From positions 17,617,795-17,681,794 of the forward strand of contig BROE01000014.1 of NCBI GenBank assembly GCA_036571765.1: 64,000 nucleotides of DNA. The letters are read 5' to 3'. The translations under genes and the position numbers were made by a program. This stretch comes from Plecoglossus altivelis. Taxonomy: Eukaryota > Chordata > Actinopteri > Osmeriformes > Plecoglossidae. The notes under the pieces were generated by a model. The model did not search any database, was not told the origin of the DNA, and saw only the letters and a list, made by a program, of their open reading frames with translations. Below are positions 1-19,512 of this stretch, piece after piece (within the stretch, counting starts at the first letter, position 1; each line of letters starts with the position of its first letter).

Positions 1-405
1 TTGGTCTTTCTTTACGTATATACGTTTAAAATCTCCGGTTTGGACAGGGCGTTCAAGCTTGCGAGGTAAATTATCTCACTGTAAAAATGTATCTATATTA
101 TCTTGCTTACAAATGCATCTGGTTGTCTTTCTGTACATATATATCAGACCTTTTGGCTAGCTAGCTGACTAGCTACTTAACTAGCTAGCAGTTGCATGCT
201 GGTGAATGGAAAACAGACGAATGTGTTGAATTGAAATGTTCTCTTGCTGTTTACATCAGCTTTGAAGTCAATATTCAGCCGTTTCTCTAAATTGATTGAA
301 AAAGTAGTCGGAGCAGTGGCCTCAATATTTTTGTCGTTGTTCATAATATCCCAAGCTTCACGTTATTTGTCTTAATCTGGTTGCATTGCGTGTTTCCCCC
401 TGTAG
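1..405 (+). promoter_or_regulatory. prpf31 5' region: 5' noncoding exon and intron
   Basis: No coding signal is seen here. The start codon at 406 is immediately preceded by a polypyrimidine tract and TAG acceptor, so the transcript must begin further upstream. A plausible donor (GAG|GTAAAT) occurs near 65, which would make the first ~65 bases part of a 5' noncoding exon. The promoter itself may lie outside the window. Confidence 0.5.
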
Positions 406-3400
406 ATGTCTTTGGCCGACGAGCTACTGGCCGACCTGGAGGAGGCTGGAGATGAGGGTGAGGATGGCTTGTATCAAGGGGGTGAAGAGGGGGAGAGTGA
501 CGGGGAGAACGCGGAGAGAGAGCCAGAAGGTTTACAGGACATCCCAGAGGAGATGGAGGTGGACTACAGTGGAACTGAGAGCGTGGCATCTATTGCTAAA
601 CTACGTAACAGCAAACAGGTTTGTCTTTGATATTTGTCTGAAGTTTGGTTCACCCTGTTATGTCTGCTTTCAAAATACGATCAAAAAAGTAAATAAGTAA
701 CAGTGGCTTGTTCGTAGTTTTCAGAGATTATGGAGAAAATAGCAGAATACGTGGGGAATCAGAACAAGAATACCGAAGGTGATTTTTTAAATATTTAAAT
801 TATTATAACGTCATTAGCGTCTAAAAGCATCGGAGCTACAGGCGTTAACGGATCTCTCTCCCGTTATTCAGTCACGGGTCCGGTGGAGGCGGACCCGGAG
901 TACAGACTGATTGTAGCCGCCAACAATCTGACGGTTGAGATCGACAACGAACTCAGTGAGTTTTTTTTTCCTCTCCTTGTACCAGCGTATTTCACAATAG
1001 CTAATGAAATATTTAGATTAAAATCCTGACTCTGCTTCATCAACATTTATTTAAAAAAATAATAAAAAAAAGGTTTCAGAATAAAACATTAGGGAATATG
1101 TTTTCATTCATGCATCTGTGTTTCAGACATCATTCACAAATTTGTCCGTGACAAGTATTCCAAAAGGTTTCCAGAGCTTGAGTCTCTCGTGCCGAACTCT
1201 CTGGACTACATCCGGGCAGTGAAGGTGAGTTCATTTGGTCCTCCTAGATTCTGAGGAAATTCTGTACAACGGTAAAATAAAACATACACACACACACAAA
1301 TGCTCTTATAACTTTGCCTGCTGTTGCCAACATCATGTTTGTTGTTGTTGTTCTTCTTAGGAATTGGGGAATAACCTGGACAAGTGCAAGCACAATGAGA
1401 CCTTACAGCAGATCCTGACCAACGCCACCATCATGGTGGTCAGCGTTACAGCCTCAACCACACAGGGGTACGACCACCACCACCACCACCTGTCACATGT
1501 TGCTGACCTCAGGGAACACCTATCCTGAATGGTTTAGAACAGTGGTTCCTAACCCTGGTTCTTAGGGAACACCTATCCTGTTTCTGTGTTGTAGAGCAGT
1601 GGTTCCTAACCCTGGTTCTTGGGGAACCTATCCTGTATGGTTTAGATGTTTCTCTGCTCCAACGCACCTCCAACGATGTCCTGTTGGTCTTTATACCGTT
1701 TCCTGTCGCAACATGGCACTTCCTGTGATGAGTCACACGCAACCTTGTTTTGTTTTGCAGGACGTTGCTAGGCGAGGATGAGCTGAAACGATTGGAGGAG
1801 GCTTGTGACATGGCACTGGAGCTCAACCAATCCAAGCACAGAATCTACGAGTATGTGGAGTCTAGGATGTCTTTCATTGCTCCCAATCTGTCCGTCATCG
1901 TTGGAGCATCAACTGCAGCTAAAATCATGGGTGAGCGAGCGCAACTGTTAAACTAACCACAGACATCTCATCTAGTATTTCTCAACCTTTCGTTGAGCAA
2001 AGGTACATTGCTTCAATAAGAAAAACCATAAGGTACACCGAGCAACCGAAAATGTAAAACAATAATTCTGTAGCCTATATTAAATACAAACAGTCAATTT
2101 TATCAGTGTCTTGAATAGGAATCAAATAGCAGTGGCATATTATTTTCAGACAATGATGAATTTGTTTTTAAAAAATTAAATTATTTTTTTTTTAAACATC
2201 GACCAATTGGCACACCTGATGATCTCTCACCGCACACTAGTGTACCGCGACACAGTGGTTATAAAAACATGGATCTAATGAAAGGAAGATCACGGCCACT
2301 GACCTTAGTCTCCTCTCTGCTTGAAGGTATCGCTGGAGGTCTCACTAATCTGTCCAAGATGCCAGCCTGTAACCTGATGCTCCTGGGGGCCCAGAGAAGG
2401 ACTCTGGCTGGCTTCAGTAGCACCTCCCTGCTGCCCCACACAGGCTACATCTACCACTGCGATGTGGTCCAGTCCCTGCCACCGGTACATGGCGTCAAAC
2501 ACTCATCAACACTCACTCAAGGGGAAAACAAACAAATATTCTGACCGATAACCAACACTCGTAAATAAACCTTGAACTGTTGACAAGATTAGAAATGTAG
2601 AATAGACAAGTGTCTGGCTCATAAAAAAAGATGTATAAAAAAATAACAATATAGCAAATATTTCTTTCTAAAGAGAAGTTGACTTACGATTTTTTTTCCT
2701 AAACTGGCAATACGGTCTAATCAACGGTATCAACCGGTAAACATTCATATTGTTGGTCACACGATTTAATGATGTCCATCCATACGCCCTTTTAGAATCG
2801 TCCAGAACTGTGTCGTTAGCTGGTTAATTTGAGCTAGCAGGCTAATGCTGTTTCATTGGTCCAGGACCTGAGGAGGAAAGCAGCTCGTTTGGTAGCTGCT
2901 AAGTGCACCCTGGCCTCCAGAGTGGACAGCTTTCACGAGAGCTCCGGTGGCAAAGTAAGACCTGGATGGTGTCGCGAACGACGGGAAGGGGAGGGGAGGG
3001 GTGGGGAGGGTGATTACAATCAATCCTGTTTCTGTTCTAGGATTTAGTGCAGGTGGTGTCCAATCCTGGTCCTCGAGGGCCGCTGTCCTGAAAGTTTTCG
3101 ATGTTTACCTGCTCCAACATACCTGATTCAAATGAAGAGTCCTTATCAGGCTTCCACACAGTTTGATAACGACCCATTTATTTAAATCAGGTGTGATGGA
3201 GCAGGGAAACATCTAAAACCGTCAGGACAGTGGCCCTCGAGGACCAGGATTGGACACCACCTATTTAGTGTGATGTAGGCAACTCTTCCTGTAAGGTACT
3301 GAGGTCTTGTAGGTGTGAGGAACTGAGGTCTGATGTCTTGCAGGTGGGCTACGATCTGAAGGAGGAGATCGAGAGGAAGTTTGACAAATGGCAAGAACCT

Positions 3401-5307
3401 CCACCTGTGAAGCAGGTGAAACCACTTCCTGCTCCACTGGACGGCCAGAGGAAGAAGAGGGGAGGAAGAAGGTACTTCCTGTTTGTCTGTTTCCATGTCG
3501 ACAGCCAAGATGTGTTCCCTGATGCAGTGACGGAACCTTCCATCCATCCATCCATTGTCTACTGCTAAACCCTGGGAGGGATTGCAGTGCCGCTTGTTCC
3601 CATTTAGGGGTCACGGGTGACTGGAGCCTAACTTTGGAGCTTTGGGGCCATAGGCGGGGTACACCCTGGACTGGGGCCAGCAAGTCGCAGGGCTAACATC
3701 GTGACCGAACCTAACAAATGTTCTCTCTCCTCCTGTTGTTTCTGAAGGTATCGTAAGATGAAGGAACGTCTAGGTCTGACAGAGATCAGAAAGCATGCCA
3801 ACAGGATGACCTTTGCAGAGGTCAGTAGAACACACTCTTACCTCTTCAGAATAGCATGTAGCATCAGCAGAACACACTCTTACCTCTTCAGAATAGCATG
3901 TAGCATCAGCAGAACACACTCTTACCTCTTCGGAATAGCATGTAGCATCAGCAGAACACACTTTTACCTCTTCAGAATAGCATGTAGCATCAGCAGAACA
4001 CACTCTCACCTCTTCGGAATAGCATGTAGCATCAGCAGAACACACTCTTACCTCTTCAGAATAGCATGTAGCATTAGCAGAACACACTCTTACCTCTTCA
4101 GAATAGCATGTAGCATCAGTAGAACACACTCTTACCTCTTCAGAATAGCATGTAGCATCAGTAGAACACACTCTTACCTCTTCGGAATAGCATGTAGCAT
4201 CAGCAGAACACACTCTCACCTCTTCAGAATAGCATGTAGCATCGTAGCTAGCGTGTATCCTGCTTCACACTGTGTGTAGCTTGTTCTTGATCCTGGTCAT
4301 GCAGGGTGAAGAGATGCAGGTAGCGTTTTAAAAACCTGTCTGTCTCTGTCTGTCTGTCTCAGATTGAAGATGATGCATACCAGGAGGACCTTGGCTTCAG
4401 CTTGGGTCAGCTAGGGAAGAGTGGAAGTGGGCGTGTCCGACAGGCTCAGGTTAACGAAGCCACCAAGGCCAGGATATCAAAATCCCTCCAGGTAAACACC
4501 GTGCACCAATCACCACGCAGTTACAGTTATAAACTGACCCATGCACCAATCACCACGCAGTTACAGTTATAAACTGACCCATGCACCAATCACCACGAAG
4601 TTACAGTTATAAACTGACCCATGCACCAATCACCACGCAGTTACAGTTATAAACTGACCCATGCACCAATCACCATGCAGTTACAGTTATAAACTAGCCC
4701 TGAACTCAGTCACCACGCAGTTACAGATCAGACAGCACATGATGTGTGGTCTTGATTTTTCTATGGTATTTGTCATTCTTGATTACTAGTGTACTACTAG
4801 TAATCGGGGGTAATCAATAATATTAATTATTATTAAATATTATATTTAATTATTACTAAATAGTATTATTATACTAGTAATATAATAGGGACAATAGTAG
4901 ATTCTAATCATTGTATTCTACTCTCTAACTGTGCGTGTGTCTGCGTTTGCAGAGGACACTGCAGAAGCAGAGCATGACGTACGGAGGAAAATCCACCGTC
5001 AGAGACCGTTCCTCAGGAACCAGCTCCAGCGTGGCCTTCACCCCTCTCCAGGTATCCTCCCTTTCCGTGATGTCACTTCCTGCGCTAGCTCCGCCCTACC
5101 ATCATGTGGCATTCAGCTTTGATGAGATGGCCTCCGTGGTTTGTGACGTACCTCTTCTGCCTCCTACCGTGTCTCCTACAGGGGCTTGAGATTGTGAACC
5201 CGCAGGCAGCAGAGAAGAAAGTGGCTGAAGCCAACCAGAAATACTTTTCCAACATGGCGGAGTTCCTGAAGGTCAAGAAGGAAGGAGAGAGCGAGGTGAA
5301 GATGTGA
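406..5307 (+). CDS. prpf31: PRPF31 (U4/U6 snRNP protein Prp31), complete, 13 coding exons, 511 aa
   Basis: Spliceosomal protein that binds the U4 snRNA 5' stem-loop with 15.5K through its Nop domain and bridges U4/U6 to U5 in the tri-snRNP, in the nucleus. Exons read from splice sites and phase: 406-618, 718-778, 872-955, 1127-1224, 1361-1467, 1761-1930, 2327-2484, 2865-2954, 3344-3471, 3748-3820, 4363-4491, 4953-5051, 5182-5307. They sum to 1536 nt with no internal stop. Recognisable stretches are the acidic N-terminus MSLADELLADLEEAGDEGED, the central ESRMSFIAPNLSVIVGAST, the basic nuclear-localisation segment QRKKRGGRRYRKMKERL across exons 9 and 10, and NPQAAEKKVAEANQKYF near the end. Human PRPF31 is 499 aa. 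The ATG follows directly after a splice acceptor, so a 5' noncoding exon lies upstream. Several introns carry tandem repeats, but coding phase is preserved throughout. Family identification is from recalled protein similarity; the exon structure is seen directly. Confidence 0.97.
1500..1650. repeat. degenerate direct repeats in prpf31 intron 5
   Basis: Two to three imperfect copies of a unit of about 65 bases containing 'agtggttcctaaccctggtt' and 'gaacacctatcctg'. The unit resembles common fish interspersed palindromic elements. No coding potential was seen. Confidence 0.6.
3053..3260. mobile_element. palindromic MITE-like element, copy 1 (prpf31 intron 8)
   Basis: A 208-base foldback element. 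Its two ends are perfect inverted complements over 29 bases, beginning gtggtgtccaatcctggtcc, and the interior is also largely self-complementary. The same element recurs at 17483-17679 and 50278-50481. It encodes no transposase, which fits a non-autonomous DNA transposon. The family is not identified here. Confidence 0.8.
3541..3694. repeat. dispersed teleost repeat (retroposon-tail-like), copy 1
   Basis: Starts with a (CATC)n run and continues through 'ggattgcagtgccgcttgtt' and 'gggtcacgggtgactggagc' to 'ggtacaccctggactggggc'. A near-identical copy lies at 58656-58806. The simple-repeat end and dispersed copies suggest the tail of a non-LTR retroposon; the family is not certain. Confidence 0.75.
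3822..4242. repeat. 42-base minisatellite, about 10 copies, in prpf31 intron 10
   Basis: Tandem units of 42 bases (gcagaacacactcttacctc plus ttcagaatagcatgtagcatca) start directly after the exon 10 donor. Because 42 is a multiple of three, all six frames can stay open, which explains long spurious ORFs on both strands. Copies differ by only one or two bases. Confidence 0.9.
4500..4735. repeat. 40-base minisatellite in prpf31 intron 11
   Basis: About five copies of a 40-base unit containing 'caccaatcaccacgcagtta' and 'cagttataaactgacccatg', nearly identical, with one degenerate end copy. Confidence 0.88.
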
Positions 5308-5504
5308 CAAGGTCTTGCTACGCAATAGCTGCGACAACCTACCAACACACACATCGGGGGGTTTTGAGGACTGAAATATCTGATCCAGAAATTAAACGCA
5401 CGCCACGAGTAAGCGGATTGTTGAAACCGATACAATATTTTTTTAAGATTGTATATTTGTGTTTGAATTATTTTTAAGTTCAACTTGCATCTTTGTTCCA
5501 TTTT

Positions 5505-5510
5505 AATAAA
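5505..5510 (+). promoter_or_regulatory. polyadenylation signal of prpf31
   Basis: AATAAA about 200 bases after the prpf31 stop codon, with a GT-rich stretch (tgaatgtgtggtg) downstream. This is the first canonical hexamer after the stop. Confidence 0.7.
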
Positions 5511-5757
5511 ATGAAACGACTTCCTTACCTTGTCTCTGAATGTGTGGTGATTCATGGAATTGGCTTCACTTAATTTCAGTACATTTGGATGTCCTTCTTC
5601 GATGAAATAAACATTTCATAAATTAGGGAAAATGACTAACAAAATGGTTTTGTAGTGGTGATCCTAATCGCCTTTTAGTTAAAACATCAGTTAAACATTT
5701 CAGTCAACCTTTAAATTATGACAAGACCATGTTAAATTTATAATTTCTGAAAAGTAT

Positions 5758-5763
5758 TTTATT
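5758..5763 (-). promoter_or_regulatory. candidate polyadenylation signal of cnot3
   Basis: AATAAA on the minus strand (tttatt on plus), about 1.5 kb after the cnot3 stop. Another copy at 6463-6468 (minus) would give a shorter 3' UTR. The interval 5511-7269 is AT-rich noncoding sequence and otherwise holds nothing recognisable. It is best read as the cnot3 3' UTR plus the spacer between the two converging genes. Confidence 0.45.
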
Positions 5764-7269
5764 GAAATTTTACAATCCTGTTTGCAATGCCACATTGACA
5801 TCTCCCATGCAGAACCTTGACAGTTGAATAAGAGAAAATCTGTAAATATTTGTGAAATTCACATTTTCGTCATCTGACCATCTTTCCTCAAAAGCCTAAA
5901 AATATAATTTATAAAAGGCATTTCTCAGAACATTGCGCTGGTTTCCATTCGATAATCCTCTTTAGCCTTCAGAAAAACGTAACATGCAGATGTGGTGGCA
6001 AGTTCCCCTGGCTGGTAACAGTGAAACACACGACACGTTCCTGAAGCAAAACAATAACGTTCCCAAACTAGTTCAATTTGCCGCACGTTTACAATGGGAT
6101 CTGTTTTGTTCCAGATTCGTGACAGACAGTGAGTCGATCGGCTTTAATCTTTCATTTAAATAACTGGTGTGAAACAGAACACGTGAAAGGGTGACTAAGA
6201 GCGGCAACCAAAAAAAAAACGGATGAATGAAATGAAACGCTGACTGGTCATTTTTTATGGATTCAGAAAAGTTAACAGTAGTTTGTACGGACGTACTAAG
6301 AGATGATTGACTGAACATCGCCTTTAAAGCAAAGTTAGGAACCAAATTCCCGCCATTTCCGATGTATTGTTTTAAAGGGGCAATTGGAGCTGCTCAAAAT
6401 TAATAAACATTATTCCAAGACTTACGTCGAAAAAAAACTTTAATAATACTTTGTTCAGACTCTTTATTAGTTTATATCACAAACATAATGAATGCCCCAA
6501 AAATGATGCGTTTTCTTTTACAGTTAAACTTAAAAACATTATTTTGTAAAGAGAGGGAGGCAGACACCAATTCAATTGCATAGCAATTTAATCCATGTCC
6601 AAAACGGACGGTCTTTCCCAGACACAGGGAGAGACCCTGTGGTCATTCTCAGTGTTTAAACGACCAAGACAATATCAATAAAACTATTGATAATCGATCA
6701 CTATGTCAACAGTGACCATGCATAACAGGCATCATAGGGTCTTATAAGAAGCCAATCCTACTCATCATATCTAAATGTACACTGACTTCCCTATCCTAAA
6801 CACCCAAATAACAGGTAAAATCCAAGATGGGCAATTTCCTTAACCAAATCCAATGTTTGTGTCCGAGTCTGTGACTTCCAGTTGGGTTGGTGGTACAGAG
6901 ATTCTCGTTCGAAACGGAAAAATAAAATCGAAACATAACATGAGGAACATGCATGGGGTAGGTTTTTTTTCCTAATGCCAGATACTGAATGCGCACACAG
7001 ACAGGCACAAACGCATATCTTGAACGACACCCTGTTTCCCCATGTAGTAGCCTACTTATACATACGCCCTGCGTTAGTGGCAGTCGTAAGTGGGGTGCTA
7101 AATGGGGGAAGATGGTATCCTCTTAGATGCTGTCTATACAGACTCCAGTCTCCGAGTCAGGAGACTAATTCTACTACACATCACAATCTCTATCCACAGT
7201 ATGGAGTTCAGTCTCGGAATGTCAACAGCAGCACGCTTCTCTTTCACGCTCTCTCTCCCTTTCCGTCCT

Positions 7270-15292
<8,023 letters not shown>

Positions 15293-16030
15293 GGCTTTAA
15301 CTACGACGATGTCCTCATTCCGTCTAACAGAGACAGAGGAAAACATCACATTAACCAAAAACAGCACAATGTGCACAAAGAAACAATGAACTTGCCCAGC
15401 TGACGATATATAATAATTTGAGTAATCCCTCTTCAACTACTGATAGCTAGCTACAATAACAACTTCAAACAACCAGCCTGTTATTATGTGATGCTAGCTA
15501 TAATTTAGCCATTTCAAGATAAGGAAAATGTATCCGATGTAAGCGACGTTTACCCCATTGAAGCTTGTTTGCTATCACACGCTAACGTGACATGCTCGTT
15601 AGCTAACTGGCTATCTTGCAAGCTAGTTTCGATAGCCAACTCATTTTCAATGCTAATAACTAATTGCATGCATATGCATAAGATTAAAAGAATGAAGTCA
15701 TATTAATGTCGTATCGTTATCGTTTTATGTTGTTTTTTTGTAACTAGCCGAGTGCTACCAATCTGTAGCTTGTTGGCTAGCTACTGCATTGACAATGCTC
15801 GCTCGCAGCTTAGCTAAAATAGCTAGCTGGCTAGCTAGAATATTAGGAAAATAAGGGAAACTAGGTCAACCCGACCAGCTAAATTCTCACTTGTTTTCGA
15901 CATTTACCTAGGGTTAGGGCTTTTCGTTTGTCTTTTTCAAATACAATCAGAACAAATTCCCAAAAGTCTTCTTTACTTCCAATTTTTTGTTTTCTTTTCG
16001 CCAATCTGACTGTACTCTAAAGATGGACGG
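15293..16030 (-). promoter_or_regulatory. cnot3 5' UTR, first intron and promoter region
   Basis: The ATG exon continues upstream to a TAG acceptor, giving an exon of 15268-15323. A donor (CTAG|GTAAAT) at about 15907 marks a 5' noncoding exon whose start is probably near 16020. The sequence from about 15420 to 15890 has many 'gctagc/ctagct' words but no coding signal. Transcription start is inferred, not seen. Confidence 0.5.
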
Positions 16031-16720
16031 CTGCTAAACCCCACCCCCAAATTTAGATTCCGCCCTAAATCTTACCTTCGATCTAAGATTGGACAGTTTC
16101 AACTTCCGCAAGTTAAAATTCCAGCGATTGGTTTATCAGTTAAGAGATAAATTAGGATTGACGAATCCATGCAGAACATACATTTCAGACAGGACAACAT
16201 TAATAACAATAGCATGAACATACCGACTTTAGGTCAGATGTCAGAGGAAGAAAATCACACATAACAGTTTATGCATCATAGTAACATCTAAACGTTAATT
16301 TGGCCTATCAATCAAAATAACCTTCAAAATGTAAACATCTTTTATTGTAAAAAAAAAAAAATACTTAAAAAATCCTCATATAGTCTTCAACATTCAACAC
16401 ATCTGCATAAATCTGACTACATTAGTCATTGCAACTTTGACTATAAAAATCTTCAGACCAGAAACCAACAGTGTGCATTCAGGCCTTACAGATTCCTTTG
16501 AACTGCGGCAAGAGGTGTTCTAAATCAATAAGAGCTCGTCAGAATCACAACACCGTCATCCTGAAGGCTACCGAGAACGTGCCGAAAGATTCCCCAAACA
16601 GATGGAACGCTTAAGAGTATAAACTCAAACCGCAGTTTGTGTCCTCCACACTCATGTCCCTTCAGCAGGAAGTCCTCTCATTCTGCCACCACATGTCCTG
16701 ACAGTTGGCTGTGACCTTGG

Positions 16721-18724
16721 TCAGTGGGATAAAGACGTTGGACTGGGAAATTCACCAAATCGTGCCTCGGCCAAGTGGGATATATCTGCTTCAGTCTGCG
16801 GAGAGAAGCCAGAGTCAAAACAGAGTTTAAACATGCGAGTTAACCTTGAGATCCATACCATTATAATAAATAACTGTATTTGATCACCGTGTCCTAACGG
16901 GTGATATTTCACCACCTTTGTTGTGACAGAAGAAAAAAAAAAATTCAAAAACATTGAATTCTTCTGGCGGTTTGATTTGATATTCCTGACCTACCTGTGG
17001 GTCTCGTTCCCTCTCCAGTTTTGGAACTCGGTGCCTTTTCTTTTTAGGTCCCGAGTGTTGAAGAGAAACGGAGGGCGGAGACAAGCCCTGAATACCATTC
17101 AAGCCATCATCTTCAGCCGCGGCCACTGAGTCTAAATGGGAACTAGACTCATCCTGAAAGGACAAAACACAAGACATGAAAATAATATATCTATCTATCC
17201 ATCCATAAATATAGATATATATATCTATGTCTACACATTTATAGAGAGATATCTATATCTATCTATATATATATAGAGAGAGAGAGATATATCTCTATAG
17301 ATATATGCATGAATGTGTGTGTGTTTCTACATTGTGCAGTGTTAAGATCTAAGAATCTGATATAGTTTCTCCTAATTTTTGTTCGTATTGTAGATGTTGT
17401 ACCTGTTCGTGTCCATTTGGGCTTTTATGTCAAACGTTAAAATGTTGTATGACTTGCATATTTAGAGTATGAGGAGACCTTAGACTCCGGTCCTCGAGGG
17501 CCGCTTTCCTGAAGGTTTTCGATGTTTCCCTGCTCCAGCACACCTGATTCTAATGATGGGTCGTTATCAGGCTTCCACAGAGCTTGATAACGACCCATCA
17601 TTAGAATCAGGTGTGCTGGAGCAGGGAAACATCGAAAACCTTCAGGAAAGCAGCCCTCGAGGACCGGAGTTTGACGCCCCCTGGTCTATGTGATTACTTG
17701 TCGCATGGTCTGACAAGATGGCAGAGTCGGTCCATTAACATAGACGTTGGTGTTTGATGTTTAATACCTCAAGCACTATCGTGAGCTGAGATCGTCTATA
17801 GTCGTCTCCATGGGCATCCAGGGTCTTCATTAGAAACCTGTAGAGAGGAGTTGTGTTATAATCACAAGCAAGGTACAGCTCTGTTATCAAAAATCGAACC
17901 AAACCTTGATAGTTGTTGTTTTTTTACCTTCTCTCTTTCTTCATGCGGCGCGTCAAAGCTTGGACTTGGTGAAGTCGACCCAGCATCTTCTCATTCACCT
18001 GCGGAAACTCCCACGTTATAATCAGAATCTGATTTATTCGCCATGCAAAATATACAAGCACAGAATTTACTGTGGCAGGAAAGTGCAAACAGAACATATA
18101 TGGAACATAACGAAGGTAGATTAAATAAAAATCTATTATAAAATACAAATAAGATAGGACACCAGCTGTACAGATGGGGGTAATATATAATGCATCGTGT
18201 TAAGCAATGCATTTGTATTGTGCACTGAGAAAACTAAACACCATTAATGACCTGTTCGATTTCTTTACACCATCTGCTTAGCGCCAGACATTTTCTTTTA
18301 TCGAGTTCTCTCCTCTCTTCTTCATCTTCCTGTCCAGGTCCTGATGTCCCTCCTTCCAGAAGTTCATTTCCTCCTGGGCCCAACTCCACCTAGAGATAAT
18401 GATATTACTACTTCATGAATAACAATGCTTAAATCCTACAAACAAACTAGCTAGCTAACAGGTCATTGAATCTTAAAATGTAACTTATGGGGAAATGAAC
18501 AGTTGGGTATAAAGTTGAAATTCAACTCGCGTCGTCACTCTGAATTCAAAGCCGATGAGTTATCCTTTTCTCACCTCGTTAAATCATGTTTCTACTGCAT
18601 AAACGTATGCCGTTACATTTACCTCCCCAGAACCCAACTCAACGCCGCTGGGTTCCAACTCTGCTTCAAGAATGTGGCCCCCAAATAGCGGAGGCAAAGC
18701 CAGTCCGGAAAAATCCTCCATCAT
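16721..18724 (-). CDS. tfpt: TFPT (INO80 complex subunit F), complete, 6 coding exons, 204 aa
   Basis: Small nuclear subunit of the INO80 chromatin-remodelling complex. Exons in transcript order: 18724-18623, 18389-18252, 17998-17928, 17837-17768, 17153-16995, 16795-16721, totalling 615 nt with consistent phases. The N-terminus MMEDFSGLALPPLFGGHILE matches the conserved ALPPLFGGHILE motif of mammalian TFPT. The central coiled-coil part includes CKEIEQ, VNEKMLGRLHQVQALTRRM and the DDYRRSQLTIVLE block. A basic stretch GPKKKRHRVPK follows, and the protein ends PTSLSH. Mammalian TFPT is about 250 aa, so this form is shorter, mainly in the low-complexity parts. A donor at 19138 indicates a 5' noncoding exon. 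Intron 4 (17154-17767) holds the second palindromic element. Confidence 0.95.
17190..17300. repeat. (TATC/ATAGAG)n microsatellite in tfpt intron
   Basis: Imperfect 'atctatctat', 'atatatatag' and 'gagagagata' runs, partly self-complementary. Confidence 0.8.
17483..17679. mobile_element. palindromic MITE-like element, copy 2 (tfpt intron 4)
   Basis: An almost perfect foldback of about 197 bases. The arm 'ccggtcctcgagggccgctt' is matched at the other end by its complement, and the centre (ttatcaggcttccacagagcttgataacg) is also paired. This is the best preserved of the three copies in the window. Confidence 0.82.
18020..18150. repeat. dispersed repeat shared with 29120-29238 (opposite orientation)
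   Basis: Contains 'agcacagaatttactgtggc' and 'aggaaagtgcaaac', which reappear as the reverse complement in the BAIAP2-like gene, including the terminal 'aatcagaatc' run. The family is not identified. Confidence 0.7.
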
Positions 18725-19137
18725 CTGAAAAGAAAAGGACACAAAATAGGAAATTGAGTCGGAGAGTGAAAGGCGTGATTCTGGCTTCACTTACTGACGC
18801 CAAGATCAAGAATGACTGATATTTCTATTTTACACTCTAAACCGGCCTTATTCTCGAGTAGATTGATACGGCTGGTAGCGTTTGAAACATCCACGGCGTT
18901 ATTGGAGTCCAGGCTAATTGCATCGTTAACGAGCCACAACAGTCAGGGGTTCCAGACATTAATGTATTGCAGCTAGAGCTAACTACACCGAGAAGTGATG
19001 GGCAGTTTTAGCTAGACTAAAGCTACACAAAAAGACAGCAGTCAGCTGATTTTAATCAGTCACTAGATGAATTGAATACTGAACGAGCTAGCTATATTTG
19101 AGCACCTAACTTTGATTATTCAATCTACGATACTTAC

Positions 19138-19512
19138 CTTTGAGTCTGTCCGTTCACGCCACCAGCACAACAACGTACCAAAACAGAGCTATCCAGCTCC
19201 CAATGCTAACTAGCTGGTGCTAGCTAGCTTGTTCGTTTGCTATTGACGCCCCTGAAACACTTTACATTTCCAGAGTTACTCAGTTTGCAAATATTAACTA
19301 TATGGATGACTACTAAATATTGAACGTCTAAGAAACTAACACTGTAGGAAATTTACCACATCCATTGATGCACAGATCACGGAATCATTGACTTATTTCA
19401 CTCTTCCATCGGTCCATTTTTTTGGTCGTGACAGACGCAAAATAAATGCGTCATTTTATAATTAGACTACAATTCCCATGATTCCAATTCACAATAGACT
19501 ACAGAGGACAAC
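19138..19512. promoter_or_regulatory. shared tfpt/ndufa3 divergent promoter region
   Basis: The tfpt 5' noncoding exon (donor at 19138, minus) and the ndufa3 start codon (19513, plus) face away from each other with under 0.4 kb between them. The compact head-to-head layout suggests a bidirectional promoter. No specific element was identified. Confidence 0.55.

Noticed and set aside
386..700. Plus-strand 104-codon ORF overlapping prpf31 exon 1
   Set aside because: Wrong frame over a real exon; crosses the exon 1 donor.
3758..4279. 173-codon open frame of SRTHSYLFRIACSI repeats and its minus-strand partner
   Set aside because: The 42-base minisatellite is a multiple of three, so frames stay open; only the first bases are prpf31 exon 10.
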